The notes under the pieces are model-generated. The model saw only the letters and a list, made by a program, of their open reading frames with translations, had not been told where the DNA came from and ran no database searches. Both the position numbers and the translations under genes were made by a program. From positions 186,001-250,000 of the forward strand of contig CAWCOA010000024.1 in the NCBI GenBank assembly GCA_963797085.1: 64,000 nucleotides of DNA, given 5' to 3'. Each line of letters opens with the position of its first letter. Within the stretch, counting starts at the first letter, position 1. The DNA comes from JASJBU01 sp963797085 (GTDB lineage Bacteria > Pseudomonadota > Gammaproteobacteria > Chromatiales > Chromatiaceae). Below, one piece after another: positions 34,341-42,920 of the stretch.

Positions 34341-35831
34341 ATGACGAATACCGAGAGCAGTACCATCGAGCTCAATCAGTCCAACCTGCAGCGCTTGTCA
34401 CCCAAGGTACAAGTGCCGAGCTATAACCGCCAGCGGGTCGCCAGCAGCATCGTGCACGTAGGTGTCGGCGGTTTCCACCGTTCCCATCAGGCGGTCTATA
34501 TCGACGATCTCTGCCAGGATCATGGCGTCACCGAGTGGGGATTCTGCGGCGTCGGCCTGCTTCCACACGACACCGGCATCCGAGATGCACTGCGTTCCCA
34601 GGACTGCCTCTATACGGTGGTTGAGCGCAGTGCCGCCGGCGACCGGGCGCGGGTTATCGGTTCCATCATTCAGTTTTTATTCGCGCCGGATAATCCCGAG
34701 GCGGTGATCGAGAAGATGGCTTCCGGTGACACCCGCATCGTTTCGCTCACCATCACCGAAGGCGGTTATTTCATTGACCAGGGAACCGGAGAATTCCAGG
34801 AAGATCATCCCACTATCGTCCACGACCTGGCCCATCCCGATCGGCCAGAGTGCGCCTTCGGCTATCTGCTGGAGGCGCTGAACCGCCGCCGGCAACAGGG
34901 TATGAAACCGTTCACCGTACTGTCCTGCGACAACCTGCAGGGTAACGGCGACGTGACTCGCAAAGTGCTGCTGCGCTTCGCCGAGCTGCGCGATCCGTCG
35001 CTGAAGGACTGGCTCTCTGACCACGACGCTTTCCCCAACTGCATGGTGGATCGGATCACGCCGGCGACGACCGACGACGATCGCGCCCTGGTCCGGGATG
35101 ACTTCGGTATCGAGGATGCCTGGCCGGTGGTCACCGAACCCTTCCGGCAGTGGGTCATCGAAGACCGTTTCTGCAACGGCCGTCCGGCATTCGAAAAAGT
35201 CGGAGTACAGATGACCCCGGACGTGCATCCCTACGAGACGATGAAGATCCGCCTGCTCAACGCCAGCCACTCGGCGATGGGCTATCTTGGCTACCTGGCG
35301 GGTCATACCTACATTTACGAGATCATGGCCGATCCCCAATTCAGGAAATACATCCTGGATCTGATGCACGAGGAGGTGACGCCAATCCTCGAGCCGGTAC
35401 CCGGCATCGATCTCGATGCGTACAAGGAGACCCTGATCGAACGCTTCGCGAACCCGACGATCAAGGACCAGGCCTCCCGGATCTGTCTGGACGGTTCGGC
35501 GAAGGTGCCGAAGTTCATCCTGCCCTCGATCCGCGAGCAGCTAGCCCGCGGCGGCTCGGTGAGAAGGCTCAGCCTGGCGGTAGCGAGCTGGTGCCGGTTC
35601 CTGGCGGGCACCGACGAGCAGGGCAACCCCATTGAGATACAAGACCCCATGGCTGACGAGCTGCACCAGCATGCCAAGGCGGCCGGCAAGGATCCACGCC
35701 CGTTTCTGGGTATGCGCGAAATCTTCGGCGACGAGTTGCCGCAATCGCCGGTTTTCGTCGAGCAGGTCGGCGATGCCCTGCAAAGTCTCTATGACGTAGG
35801 TGCCAGGGCGACCTTGGCCAAGTACATTTGA
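34341..35831 (+). CDS. Mannitol/polyol 2-dehydrogenase (long-chain mannitol dehydrogenase family)
   Basis: 496 residues. NAD-dependent oxidation of mannitol (or a related polyol such as arabitol or sorbitol) to the ketose. The N-terminal Rossmann domain has IVHVGVGGFHRSHQAVYIDDL (residues about 34-54). The middle contains VSLTITEGGYF and LSCDNLQGNGDV, and the active-site helix is in the C-terminal domain, KIRLLNASHSAMGYLGYLAG (Lys, Asn and His as in MtlK). GGGAGA lies about 10 bases before the ATG. It heads a GC-rich segment with a polyol-binding protein; such genes usually lie in smo/mtl ABC operons of alphaproteobacteria, suggesting transfer. Confidence 0.87.
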   Translation: MTNTESSTIELNQSNLQRLSPKVQVPSYNRQRVASSIVHVGVGGFHRSHQAVYIDDLCQDHGVTEWGFCGVGLLPHDTGIRDALRSQDCLYTVVERSAAGDRARVIGSIIQFLFAPDNPEAVIEKMASGDTRIVSLTITEGGYFIDQGTGEFQEDHPTIVHDLAHPDRPECAFGYLLEALNRRRQQGMKPFTVLSCDNLQGNGDVTRKVLLRFAELRDPSLKDWLSDHDAFPNCMVDRITPATTDDDRALVRDDFGIEDAWPVVTEPFRQWVIEDRFCNGRPAFEKVGVQMTPDVHPYETMKIRLLNASHSAMGYLGYLAGHTYIYEIMADPQFRKYILDLMHEEVTPILEPVPGIDLDAYKETLIERFANPTIKDQASRICLDGSAKVPKFILPSIREQLARGGSVRRLSLAVASWCRFLAGTDEQGNPIEIQDPMADELHQHAKAAGKDPRPFLGMREIFGDELPQSPVFVEQVGDALQSLYDVGARATLAKYI

Positions 35832-35892
35832 GGCCAAATTGCAAGCAATCAAGCGTTACTGAGGGTAATCACACTTCACGTTTAACGGAGGT

Positions 35893-37218
35893 ATGGCGAT
35901 GAGAAGACTACTGAAGACCCGGTTGGCGGCAGCGATTGTGGCATCGAGCCTCGCGTTGGGCGCTGGTGCCGAATCGATAACTATTGCCACCGTGAACAAC
36001 GGTGACATGATCCGTATGCAGAAGCTCACAGACGACTTTAAGAAGGACAACCCGGACATCGAGCTGAATTGGGTTACGCTGGAAGAGAACGTGCTGCGCC
36101 AGCGCGTCACCACCGACATTGCGACCAAAGGAGGACAGTTCGACGTACTGACAATCGGTATCTACGAAGCCCCCATCTGGGCCAAGCGCGGGTGGCTCGT
36201 GCCACTCGACGATTTGCCGGAGGACTACGACGTCGATGATCTCCTGCCGCCGGTCCGCGAGGCTCTGTCGTTCAATGGCATGATGTATGCCGCGCCGTTC
36301 TATGGCGAGTCTTCATTTACCATGTACCGCACCGATCTATTTGAAAAAGCCGGGCTCGAGATGCCCGAAAAGCCCACGTGGGATTTCATCAAGGACGCTG
36401 CCCGCAAGCTGGCTGACAAGAGCAATGAAGTCTATGGCATTTGCCTGCGTGGCAAGCCGGGGTGGGGGGAGAACATGGCGTTCCTGACGGCCATGGCCAA
36501 CTCCTACGGTGCTCGCTGGTTCGATATGGACTGGAAACCCCAGTTCGATAGTGAAGCCTGGAAGGCGACGATCACCGACTACGTTCAACTGATGAAAGAA
36601 GTCGGCCCGCCAGACGCGTCGGCCAATGGCTACAATGAAACGCTGGCCCTGTTCCAGTCAGGCAAGTGCGCGATATGGATCGACGCGACCTCAGCCGGCC
36701 AGTTCGTGACTAACGCGGATTCTGCTGTGGCCGACCGTGTCGGCTTCGCGCTCGCGCCGGACAAGGGTTTGGGCAAGAGCGCGAACTGGCTCTGGGCCTG
36801 GGCGCTGGCGATTCCCACGGAATCCGACAACAAGGATGCGGCGCAGAAATTCGTAGCCTGGGCCACCTCGAAGCACTACCTGGAGCTGGTCGCCTCGAAG
36901 GATGGCTGGTCCAATGTGCCTCCGGGTACCCGCACCTCGCTCTACGAGAACCCCGACTATCTGGCCGTCGCGCCCTTTGCTGAGATGACACTCGCATCGA
37001 TTCAGGCAGCCGATCCTGATAATCCGACCGTCGAAGAAGTGCCCTATACCGGAATACAGTTCGTTGCGATTCCTGAGTTCCAAAGCATCGGGACTGCGGT
37101 CGGAAATCGGTTCGCGAAGGCGCTGGAAGGTTTAATTCCGAGTGATGAGGCGCTGGCTAACGCTCAGTGGGTGACCGAGAAGGTGGTCGAGCAATCCCGC
37201 TTCCTCGCTGAGGAATAG
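35893..37218 (+). CDS. ABC transporter sugar/polyol-binding protein (SmoE/MtlE-like)
   Basis: 441-residue periplasmic solute-binding protein of the extracellular family 1 type. Signal peptide to about residue 26 (ALGAGA-ES). The mature protein has the family pattern ITIATVNNGDMIRMQKLTDDF, FDVLTIGIYEAPIWAKRGWL, YAAPFYGESSFTMYRTDLFEKAG and ANWLWAWALAIP. The closest recognisable relatives are sorbitol/mannitol-binding proteins. The two permease subunits and ATPase that should follow are absent; an unrelated NCS1-type permease comes next. Start ATG 35893 has GGAGG upstream (AACGGAGGT); the ATG two codons later is an alternative. Confidence 0.85.
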   Translation: MAMRRLLKTRLAAAIVASSLALGAGAESITIATVNNGDMIRMQKLTDDFKKDNPDIELNWVTLEENVLRQRVTTDIATKGGQFDVLTIGIYEAPIWAKRGWLVPLDDLPEDYDVDDLLPPVREALSFNGMMYAAPFYGESSFTMYRTDLFEKAGLEMPEKPTWDFIKDAARKLADKSNEVYGICLRGKPGWGENMAFLTAMANSYGARWFDMDWKPQFDSEAWKATITDYVQLMKEVGPPDASANGYNETLALFQSGKCAIWIDATSAGQFVTNADSAVADRVGFALAPDKGLGKSANWLWAWALAIPTESDNKDAAQKFVAWATSKHYLELVASKDGWSNVPPGTRTSLYENPDYLAVAPFAEMTLASIQAADPDNPTVEEVPYTGIQFVAIPEFQSIGTAVGNRFAKALEGLIPSDEALANAQWVTEKVVEQSRFLAEE

Positions 37219-37350
37219 AGGCCGTGATCCACTAATCACTCCATTCGACATCGCCGCATACAGACAGCGGGCGATTCTCGATGGCCTATTACTTTTGCAG
37301 ATCCGGTTCTCATAAGATTGCGTCAAAAACAAATTGATGTGGAGGAAACA

Positions 37351-39105
37351 ATGACTCATAGCACCTTTGATCCTGAACGCCCCATAGCTGAAATAGACGA
37401 CGAACAACTCCCTGTGCCCAAGCACAGGCTGCATGGACCCGCGCACTTCCTTGGCCTCTATGGTGCGGAACACGTTGCTGCGACCGAATTCGTCATTGGC
37501 GCCGCATTCGTGGCGATGGGCGCCACGATCTACGACATTCTGATCGGGCTCCTCATCGGCAATACGCTCGCCGCGCTGAGCTTCTGGCTCATCACCGCGC
37601 CGATCGCGGTCAAAACGCGGCTGAGTCTCTACACCTATATCGAACACAATTTGGGCGAGCTGGCCTCGCGGCTCTACAATGGTGCCAACGTGCTGATCTT
37701 CGTGGCCATCTCGGCGGCCATGATCACCGTGTCGGCGACCGCGGTTCGAGTGCTGTTCGATATTCCCCCGCAGATCTATCCGTATCCCACCAATGTCTTT
37801 TTTGCACTCATTGCCGCCTCGGCGAGCGTGATCGCGGTGCTGGTGGCCTATTATGGTTTCAATGTGGTGGCCCAGTTTGCCACCATCTGCACACCCTGGC
37901 TGATGGTGATGTTCACCGCCGGCGGCATGGTGCTGATCCCCGCACTGAACGAAACGCTGACCGGCTACACCACTCTGGCGAGTTTCTCGGATTTCGTGAG
38001 TTTGGCAGGAACGACCGTGTTTACCGGCATCAATGCTGAAGGGGAACCCGGGATCGGATTGTGGGAGGTCATCGGCTTCGCCTGGGCCGCAAACACCTTT
38101 GCGCATTTCGGCCTCATCGACATGGCACTCCTGCGCTACGCGAGGAAACCGATCTATGGCCTGTGTACCGCAACCGGCATGATGTTCGGCCACTACATCG
38201 CCTGGATTTCTGCGGCACTGATGGGAGCAGCGACGGCGTCGATCATGAAATTGAGTATCGCTGTGATTTCACCCGGGGATGTTGCCTACTACGCGCTTGG
38301 CGCCACTGGTTTTGTGATCGTCGTCATCGCGGGATGGACAACGGCCAACCCCAACCTCTATCGAGCGGGTCTCGCGGCTCAAGCGGTATTCCCTAACGTC
38401 GCACGGCAAAAGGTAACGCTTGTCGTCGGGGCCGTGGTGGTGGTCGGAAGCTGTTTCCCGTTCATCTACCGCAGCATCCTGCCAATTCTTGCCTACGCGG
38501 GACTTGTTCTTGTACCCATCGGCGGCATTGTATTCTCCGAGCAGCACATCTTTCCCCGGCTCGGCTACAAGAGCAATTGGCACCGCCTGAAAGGCGTAAA
38601 GGACAACAAGCCGGCGCTGATAACCTGGGCGATCTGCCTGCTGTTCGGCTTTGGGCTGGACGCCCTGGATATCATCCCGTTCGTCTATCTGTTCCTGCCG
38701 ACCTGGTTGGTATCGATTATCTGCTACACCATCTTGGCGAAGAACGCTGGCGCTGATAAAGGCTATCCTGAAGCCGAAAAACGAGAGCAGGAATTCAATA
38801 AAAAACTCGAAGAGTATCATGCCCGATTGGCACGGCAGGAGAGTCATGAACATGTCAAAGACACATCCATTTTGACCAAAGTGATCCGCGCCATTTGGAT
38901 CGTGATCGGGCTGCTTGTTCCGGCTGTGCTTGCTTGGCGTGTTCTGTTCAACAGCCCGGATCTTTATGAGTACTACGTAAATCGTGAGTTGTTTTACGAT
39001 CTGACCATCTGGTGCACCCTAATCTACTTCGTGTTTGCCTGGTGGGATCTGCAACGTTCAAAATCGCTCCAGGGAAAGCTACAGGCGCAAAGAAAAACGA
39101 GTTAG
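37351..39105 (+). CDS. NCS1-type permease (purine/cytosine permease-like)
   Basis: 584 residues, about 12-14 membrane helices. The N-terminal HGPAHFLGLYGAEHVAATEFVIGAAFV, with the following IYDILIGLLIGNTLAAL, fits the nucleobase:cation symporter-1 family. The middle has GYTTLASFSDFVSLAG and the motif GWTTANPNLYRAGLA. The C-terminus is extended by a charged cytoplasmic loop (KREQEFNKKLEEYHARLARQ) and two more helices. The substrate is not evident. GGAGGA lies 5 bases before the ATG. Codon use is as GC-rich as in its two upstream neighbours, so the three probably arrived together. Confidence 0.75.
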   Translation: MTHSTFDPERPIAEIDDEQLPVPKHRLHGPAHFLGLYGAEHVAATEFVIGAAFVAMGATIYDILIGLLIGNTLAALSFWLITAPIAVKTRLSLYTYIEHNLGELASRLYNGANVLIFVAISAAMITVSATAVRVLFDIPPQIYPYPTNVFFALIAASASVIAVLVAYYGFNVVAQFATICTPWLMVMFTAGGMVLIPALNETLTGYTTLASFSDFVSLAGTTVFTGINAEGEPGIGLWEVIGFAWAANTFAHFGLIDMALLRYARKPIYGLCTATGMMFGHYIAWISAALMGAATASIMKLSIAVISPGDVAYYALGATGFVIVVIAGWTTANPNLYRAGLAAQAVFPNVARQKVTLVVGAVVVVGSCFPFIYRSILPILAYAGLVLVPIGGIVFSEQHIFPRLGYKSNWHRLKGVKDNKPALITWAICLLFGFGLDALDIIPFVYLFLPTWLVSIICYTILAKNAGADKGYPEAEKREQEFNKKLEEYHARLARQESHEHVKDTSILTKVIRAIWIVIGLLVPAVLAWRVLFNSPDLYEYYVNRELFYDLTIWCTLIYFVFAWWDLQRSKSLQGKLQAQRKTS

Positions 39106-39203
39106 GTATCCTCCGCAAGTTAAAGTGTCGCCAGCGATGGGGGGCGGCTGTCGGGCGGTGACGCCGGGCCGCCTCACCCTAGCCCGCGGGGAATTTAACC
39201 CAC

Positions 39204-39536
39204 ATGGATCAAATGAATCAGCACAAGTTGGAAAATAAAATCGTGGTTGTCACCGATGGCGCCCGCGATATCGGACGGGCAATTTGCGAACGCTACATCG
39301 CCGAGGGTGCACGGCTGGCGGTTGCCGACATCGACTTGTACGAGGCGTAGTTCAACGCCTCGATGGTAGGAGAGCGCGCCTTCGCCGTGGCTTTGGATGT
39401 AACCAAGCAAGAATCCATAGACGTCATGGTGGATACGGTCATCAAGCAAGCCGGCGGCGTCGATATCCTGGTCATCAGCGCCGCCATCTTTGATCTGAGG
39501 CCGTTACTCAAGATAACTTCGCGCAGCTGCTTATAG
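39204..39536 (+). pseudogene. Broken short-chain dehydrogenase (SmoS-like polyol dehydrogenase)
   Basis: Remnant of an SDR-family polyol dehydrogenase. ENKIVVVTDGARDIGRAICE corresponds to the TGGxxGIG cofactor loop, with two glycines changed to Asp. EGARLAVADIDLYEA is followed by an in-frame TAG (39348). The frame continues with GERAFAVALDVTKQESIDVM and GGVDILVISAAIFDLRPLL and stops again at 39534. The catalytic Ser-Tyr-Lys half is missing. In polyol operons of alphaproteobacteria such a gene accompanies the mannitol dehydrogenase and binding protein seen here, so this is the decayed end of that cluster. Confidence 0.75.
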
Positions 39537-39710
39537 GAAAGATAAACGCATAGTTCCCGAATTTCGAGAAGTACTTCAAGCGTTGGATCGACGCTCGGAG
39601 TGTGCCTTGAACACAGCCAGATCGGCAGATCTAGTCTAGACGCTGCACAACCCTTCTAAATCCAACCAAACAGTTCTGACTAGACTTCTCCCCGGCTTTG
39701 GTTTCCATAA

Positions 39711-39941
39711 AATATCAATGAGATAAATCAGTGGTTTCAACTAACCGATGACAGATTCGACGACAACTATTTTGATCTGGCCTGTGACCCATTAGTCGAG
39801 ATTTTCCAAGCAGACAGTTCTTTCAAAACCTCCTGCTCGCTGGTTTTCTATTTCATTTACTATAAGTTACGAGCAGGAGAGCTTAGAGTGATAAGAGATT
39901 TGAAAGAGTTACTTGGAAACCATCGTCTAAATGATATTTAG
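39711..39941 (+). pseudogene. Open coding-like fragment without start codon
   Basis: An uninterrupted 76-codon frame between TAA 39708 and TAG 39939 encodes a protein-like sequence (INQWFQLTDDRFDDNYFDLA, then DPLVEIFQADSSF and YKLRAGELRVIRDLKELLGN). It has no ATG, GTG or TTG in its first 60 codons. Composition is that of a real alpha-helical domain, not random. It may be the C-terminal relic of an unidentified gene. I do not recognise the family. Confidence 0.35.
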
Positions 39942-40477
39942 GGCCAGTGGAAAATTACAATGGCAAGTCCTGATTGTATTGCGGACGGAGCGAATCGAAA
40001 ATCCTTCGTCTCCTTTGGCCGATTAGCAGCAGGTCGCTGCAAAACGATGAACGGCGGTTCCACGTCGGATAGCTGTCGTTCAAGGCGTCAGCGATCGAGT
40101 GACCACAATGGGTTTGATTTCCGTCTACCAAGTAAATTACATCGATGTCTGGTAAGTGCGCATAGCTGCCAGCCCGACGGTAATATCTAGCCACTTACAT
40201 CCAATACCATACTTTACCTAGTCGGGCAGTACACTCTCCTCTATACATGTCTTTTTAACCACCGTATTTGAAGCAGATTTCGGTAGACTGCTCACCTAAC
40301 AAATTTAGACATAGCTTATATTCATACCATTCGTTACAGAATTGTCAAAACTGATCATAAGCAAGCAATTTTGTGTAAGAATGAAAATAAAATGTTTATA
40401 AACTCAATTCAGGTGTGGAAAATCTTACGACTATAAAGATTTTATTAGAATGCAAATCTGATACTGCTGTTGTGCCC
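39942..40477. other. AT-rich intergenic region, nothing supported
   Basis: About 530 bases. Two overlapping opposite-strand open frames of about 78 residues near 39955-40194 have no recognisable motifs or start signals. Composition falls sharply in GC relative to the polyol segment, marking the end of the GC-rich insert. Confidence 0.4.
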
Positions 40478-41299
40478 ATGTACTCATGGCTGGACCGCCT
40501 CTGCAGAATCAGCGTCCTGCTTTCAATCAGCTGCCTGATCAACGCTTGTGCCGCCCCCGCAGAACTGAATGACAGATTTGCCCTTGCCCAGGGGCTCGAG
40601 CGTTCCCTGGTGAGGGGGGCAGGCTTTACCCATGTCGTCTATACCGCCAGTAGCGGGGAAGGTTCAGTCTGGCATATCTACATCGAAGGCGATGGCCAAC
40701 CCTGGCAGAGTCGCACCTCAGTGGCGTATGATCCCACTACAGAAGTACCCCTGATGATCAGACTCATGCAACAGGATGCCGCACCTCGCAGCTATCTGGG
40801 GCGACCCTGTTACCAGGGTATGGTGGATGAGGCCGCGTGCAGGCCCTGGGTATGGACTCATGGCCGTTATTCGGAGCCGGTGATTGCGAGCATGCAGTCA
40901 GCATTGAATAAGCTCATCGAACGCCATGCCATCAGCGAACTCGCACTGATCGGCCACAGTGGAGGAGGTGCTCTGGCGATGCTACTGGCGGAACGGATTC
41001 CTCAGACCATACGAGTCGTTACCCTGGCGGGCAATCTGGATATCAAGGCATGGACCCGCAAACAGGGCTATTCGGAGCTGACTGGCTCACTGAATCCAGC
41101 AGAGAGACCGGCATTGCCCGACGTCATCGAGCAGTTTCATTTCCGAGGTGCGGAAGATCGCAATCTGCCGTCTACACTGGCTGTGGATTCAACCATTCAG
41201 CCTGTCATCAGCATCGACGATGTAGGTCATACAAGTGGCTGGGAGGGAGTGTATTGCCAGATTCTGACTCGCACTGGGGGGGGATGTAAGACTTGGTAA
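40478..41299 (+). CDS. Lipoprotein alpha/beta hydrolase
   Basis: 273 residues. The lipoprotein signal is SVLLSISCLINACAAPA, with the lipobox Cys near residue 23. An alpha/beta-hydrolase fold follows: the nucleophile elbow is LIGHSGGGALAMLLAERI (Ser about residue 155), an acid is likely in the strand after VVTLAGNLDI, and the catalytic His is in VGHTSGWEG near the C-terminus. Two disulfide-type Cys pairs are possible (CYQGMVDEAAC; CQILTRTGGGC). The frame extends upstream to a GTG at 40415, but ATG 40478 gives the lipobox at normal distance. Substrate unknown; not obviously linked to its neighbours. Confidence 0.75.
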   Translation: MYSWLDRLCRISVLLSISCLINACAAPAELNDRFALAQGLERSLVRGAGFTHVVYTASSGEGSVWHIYIEGDGQPWQSRTSVAYDPTTEVPLMIRLMQQDAAPRSYLGRPCYQGMVDEAACRPWVWTHGRYSEPVIASMQSALNKLIERHAISELALIGHSGGGALAMLLAERIPQTIRVVTLAGNLDIKAWTRKQGYSELTGSLNPAERPALPDVIEQFHFRGAEDRNLPSTLAVDSTIQPVISIDDVGHTSGWEGVYCQILTRTGGGCKTW

Positions 41300-41432
41300 G
41301 CGGATGCTGTAGATGCAATGCCCTGGATATGTTTCCCGCTTGTAAGGATGCCTCGTGGCGACTGAACTATACTGCTTGAAATAAATAATTTTATTTCCCG
41401 TTTATTTTGAGTCATGTGCTCAAGGGTGATAA

Positions 41433-42209
41433 ATGCATACATTACAAAAGGTTGAACAAAGAAAGAGGAATCTAATCAGGACAAGGCAAGGGTGCTCCGG
41501 CAGGCAGCATGCGGCGGTCAGTTCGATCCTGCGGGGGCAAGGCGCCTCCCATATGTCATCCCGGTCAGGGAGTGAATCCCTCGAACATGAAGCGAGTGAC
41601 CTGAACTTGTCTCGGAAAAACCCGGCTTCTGCAAGCAGCTGCTGCGACAAGGCCACGGTGTCGAAACCCACTCAAGGTGCCTGTTGCGCTGAATGCGCCG
41701 CTGAAGCAGAGCTGCCGGTATCCAAACTATTCGGATCCGATATGCAGGCGGGTGAAGTGGTCGAACTGGTGACTGGTGGCTCTTCCAAATGCAACCTTTC
41801 CGGCGATGAGCAGGTGATTACGAACAATAATGATGAGTGCAGCCGCAGCTGTACCCAGGACCATGAACAGAACCATGTGGATCGACGTTCAAGCTGCTGC
41901 GAGCAGGCGCGTACAGCCTTTCATGCCGCACGAGACAGTGGAGATGCGACGGCCCGAAATCGTGTTATGAGAGCCTGGAATCAGTGGATCAGGACTAACA
42001 AGGATGCCAGCGAGTGTGAGGCGTATGCGGTCAGCATGTCCTGCTCCAGCAATCTGATTCAAGAGAACGACTGCGCCAGTGAGACGACCCCGTCTACCTG
42101 CTGCGAACAACTCTCCAGCTATCTCTCTCACGTGACTGCACGTAAGAATCACCACTGTGGACAGTCTGGTAACTCTACGGACAGAACCGACTGTCCGGAT
42201 TTCAGCTGA
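41433..42209 (+). CDS. Cysteine-rich hypothetical protein (18 Cys in 258 residues)
   Basis: No family recognised. It has no signal peptide or membrane helix, and the N-terminus is basic (QRKRNLIRTRQGCSGRQH). Eighteen cysteines include four adjacent pairs in similar settings (SSCCDK, GACCAEC, SSCCEQA, STCCEQL), the last two with the same CCEQ spacing. A helical stretch FHAARDSGDATARNRVMRAW separates the Cys-rich halves. The pattern suggests metal or iron-sulfur binding or a thiol-rich redox protein, but that is inference. AAGGGT precedes the ATG. Followed after 19 bases by another unknown gene in the same direction. Confidence 0.6.
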   Translation: MHTLQKVEQRKRNLIRTRQGCSGRQHAAVSSILRGQGASHMSSRSGSESLEHEASDLNLSRKNPASASSCCDKATVSKPTQGACCAECAAEAELPVSKLFGSDMQAGEVVELVTGGSSKCNLSGDEQVITNNNDECSRSCTQDHEQNHVDRRSSCCEQARTAFHAARDSGDATARNRVMRAWNQWIRTNKDASECEAYAVSMSCSSNLIQENDCASETTPSTCCEQLSSYLSHVTARKNHHCGQSGNSTDRTDCPDFS

Positions 42210-42228
42210 GTTCGTTAGCGGTGAGAGA

Positions 42229-42795
42229 ATGCAATTTGAAACAGTAACCCTTTTTGAGGGAGACTTTCTTGGTGAAGCCCTGGAGCTGGGAATATATCAT
42301 CTGCAAAAAGGCTGCGAGGGTGAGATCAGCGAGCCGATAGAGGCTGCTGAAAAGCTCTATGTAGTTGCCGGCGAAAGAGTCGTTGATGTAATCCGTGACT
42401 ACAGTGATTTGTCTGCCTATGTGAAGACGGTTAGATCGGTTGCGCAGGCCGAGGGCTTTGTGCAACTGCTGACTTCCCTGGAAACCTTTCATCTATTCGA
42501 TCGTGGCAGGATCGAGATCGATTGCCAGTTTGTCGATCAATACCAGGAACCTGCCTATGCACAGATCGCAAGGGACGATGCCGTCAAATTGCAGCTGCAT
42601 CCTGTCACGATTGATCAAACTGAAACTGGATACCGGATCGAACGCTGTCTATATGTCTGGGAATCGGGTTTCGTCCATCCCAAGCTGTATGAGGTGACTG
42701 AAATTGTCGGATATGATGGAAGTTACACGAGAATTAGGGATAGACAGATCAGCGACGCGGACACTCGGAACATCAGACTTCCGGTCTATGAGTAG
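42229..42795 (+). CDS. Hypothetical soluble protein
   Basis: 188 residues from ATG 42229; an in-frame ATG at 42157 would overlap the upstream cysteine-rich gene by 53 bases and is less likely. Composition is that of a normal cytoplasmic protein, with alternating beta and helix (YVVAGERVVDVIRDYSDLSA, FHLFDRGRIEID, YRIERCLYVWESGFVHPKLY). No catalytic motif or family was recognised. It probably shares a transcript with the cysteine-rich gene 19 bases upstream. Confidence 0.6.
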   Translation: MQFETVTLFEGDFLGEALELGIYHLQKGCEGEISEPIEAAEKLYVVAGERVVDVIRDYSDLSAYVKTVRSVAQAEGFVQLLTSLETFHLFDRGRIEIDCQFVDQYQEPAYAQIARDDAVKLQLHPVTIDQTETGYRIERCLYVWESGFVHPKLYEVTEIVGYDGSYTRIRDRQISDADTRNIRLPVYE

Positions 42796-42874
42796 TCATG
42801 GATTATCAATGCATCGAACTCTCAACTAAATTGGCATGCATTGAGTCGTTTGAATAAGGGCTCAACCATTACAA

Positions 42875-42891
42875 AGCATCACTGTGATGCT
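42875..42891. other. Short perfect hairpin between convergent genes
   Basis: AGCATCAC and GTGATGCT around a single T. It lies between the stops of two convergent genes (42795 and 42921). No U-run; possibly a weak bidirectional terminator. Confidence 0.3.
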
Positions 42892-42920
42892 ATCAACCGG
42901 GTATTGAGGACGTTCGCGTG

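Noticed and set aside
37132..38193. 353-codon minus-strand open frame rich in His, Gln and Gly
   Set aside because: Antisense to the end of the binding-protein gene and the NCS1 permease; composition is the mirror of a membrane-protein gene.
39955..40194. Opposite-strand open frames of about 78 codons
   Set aside because: No known motif and no ribosome binding site; they overlap each other almost completely.
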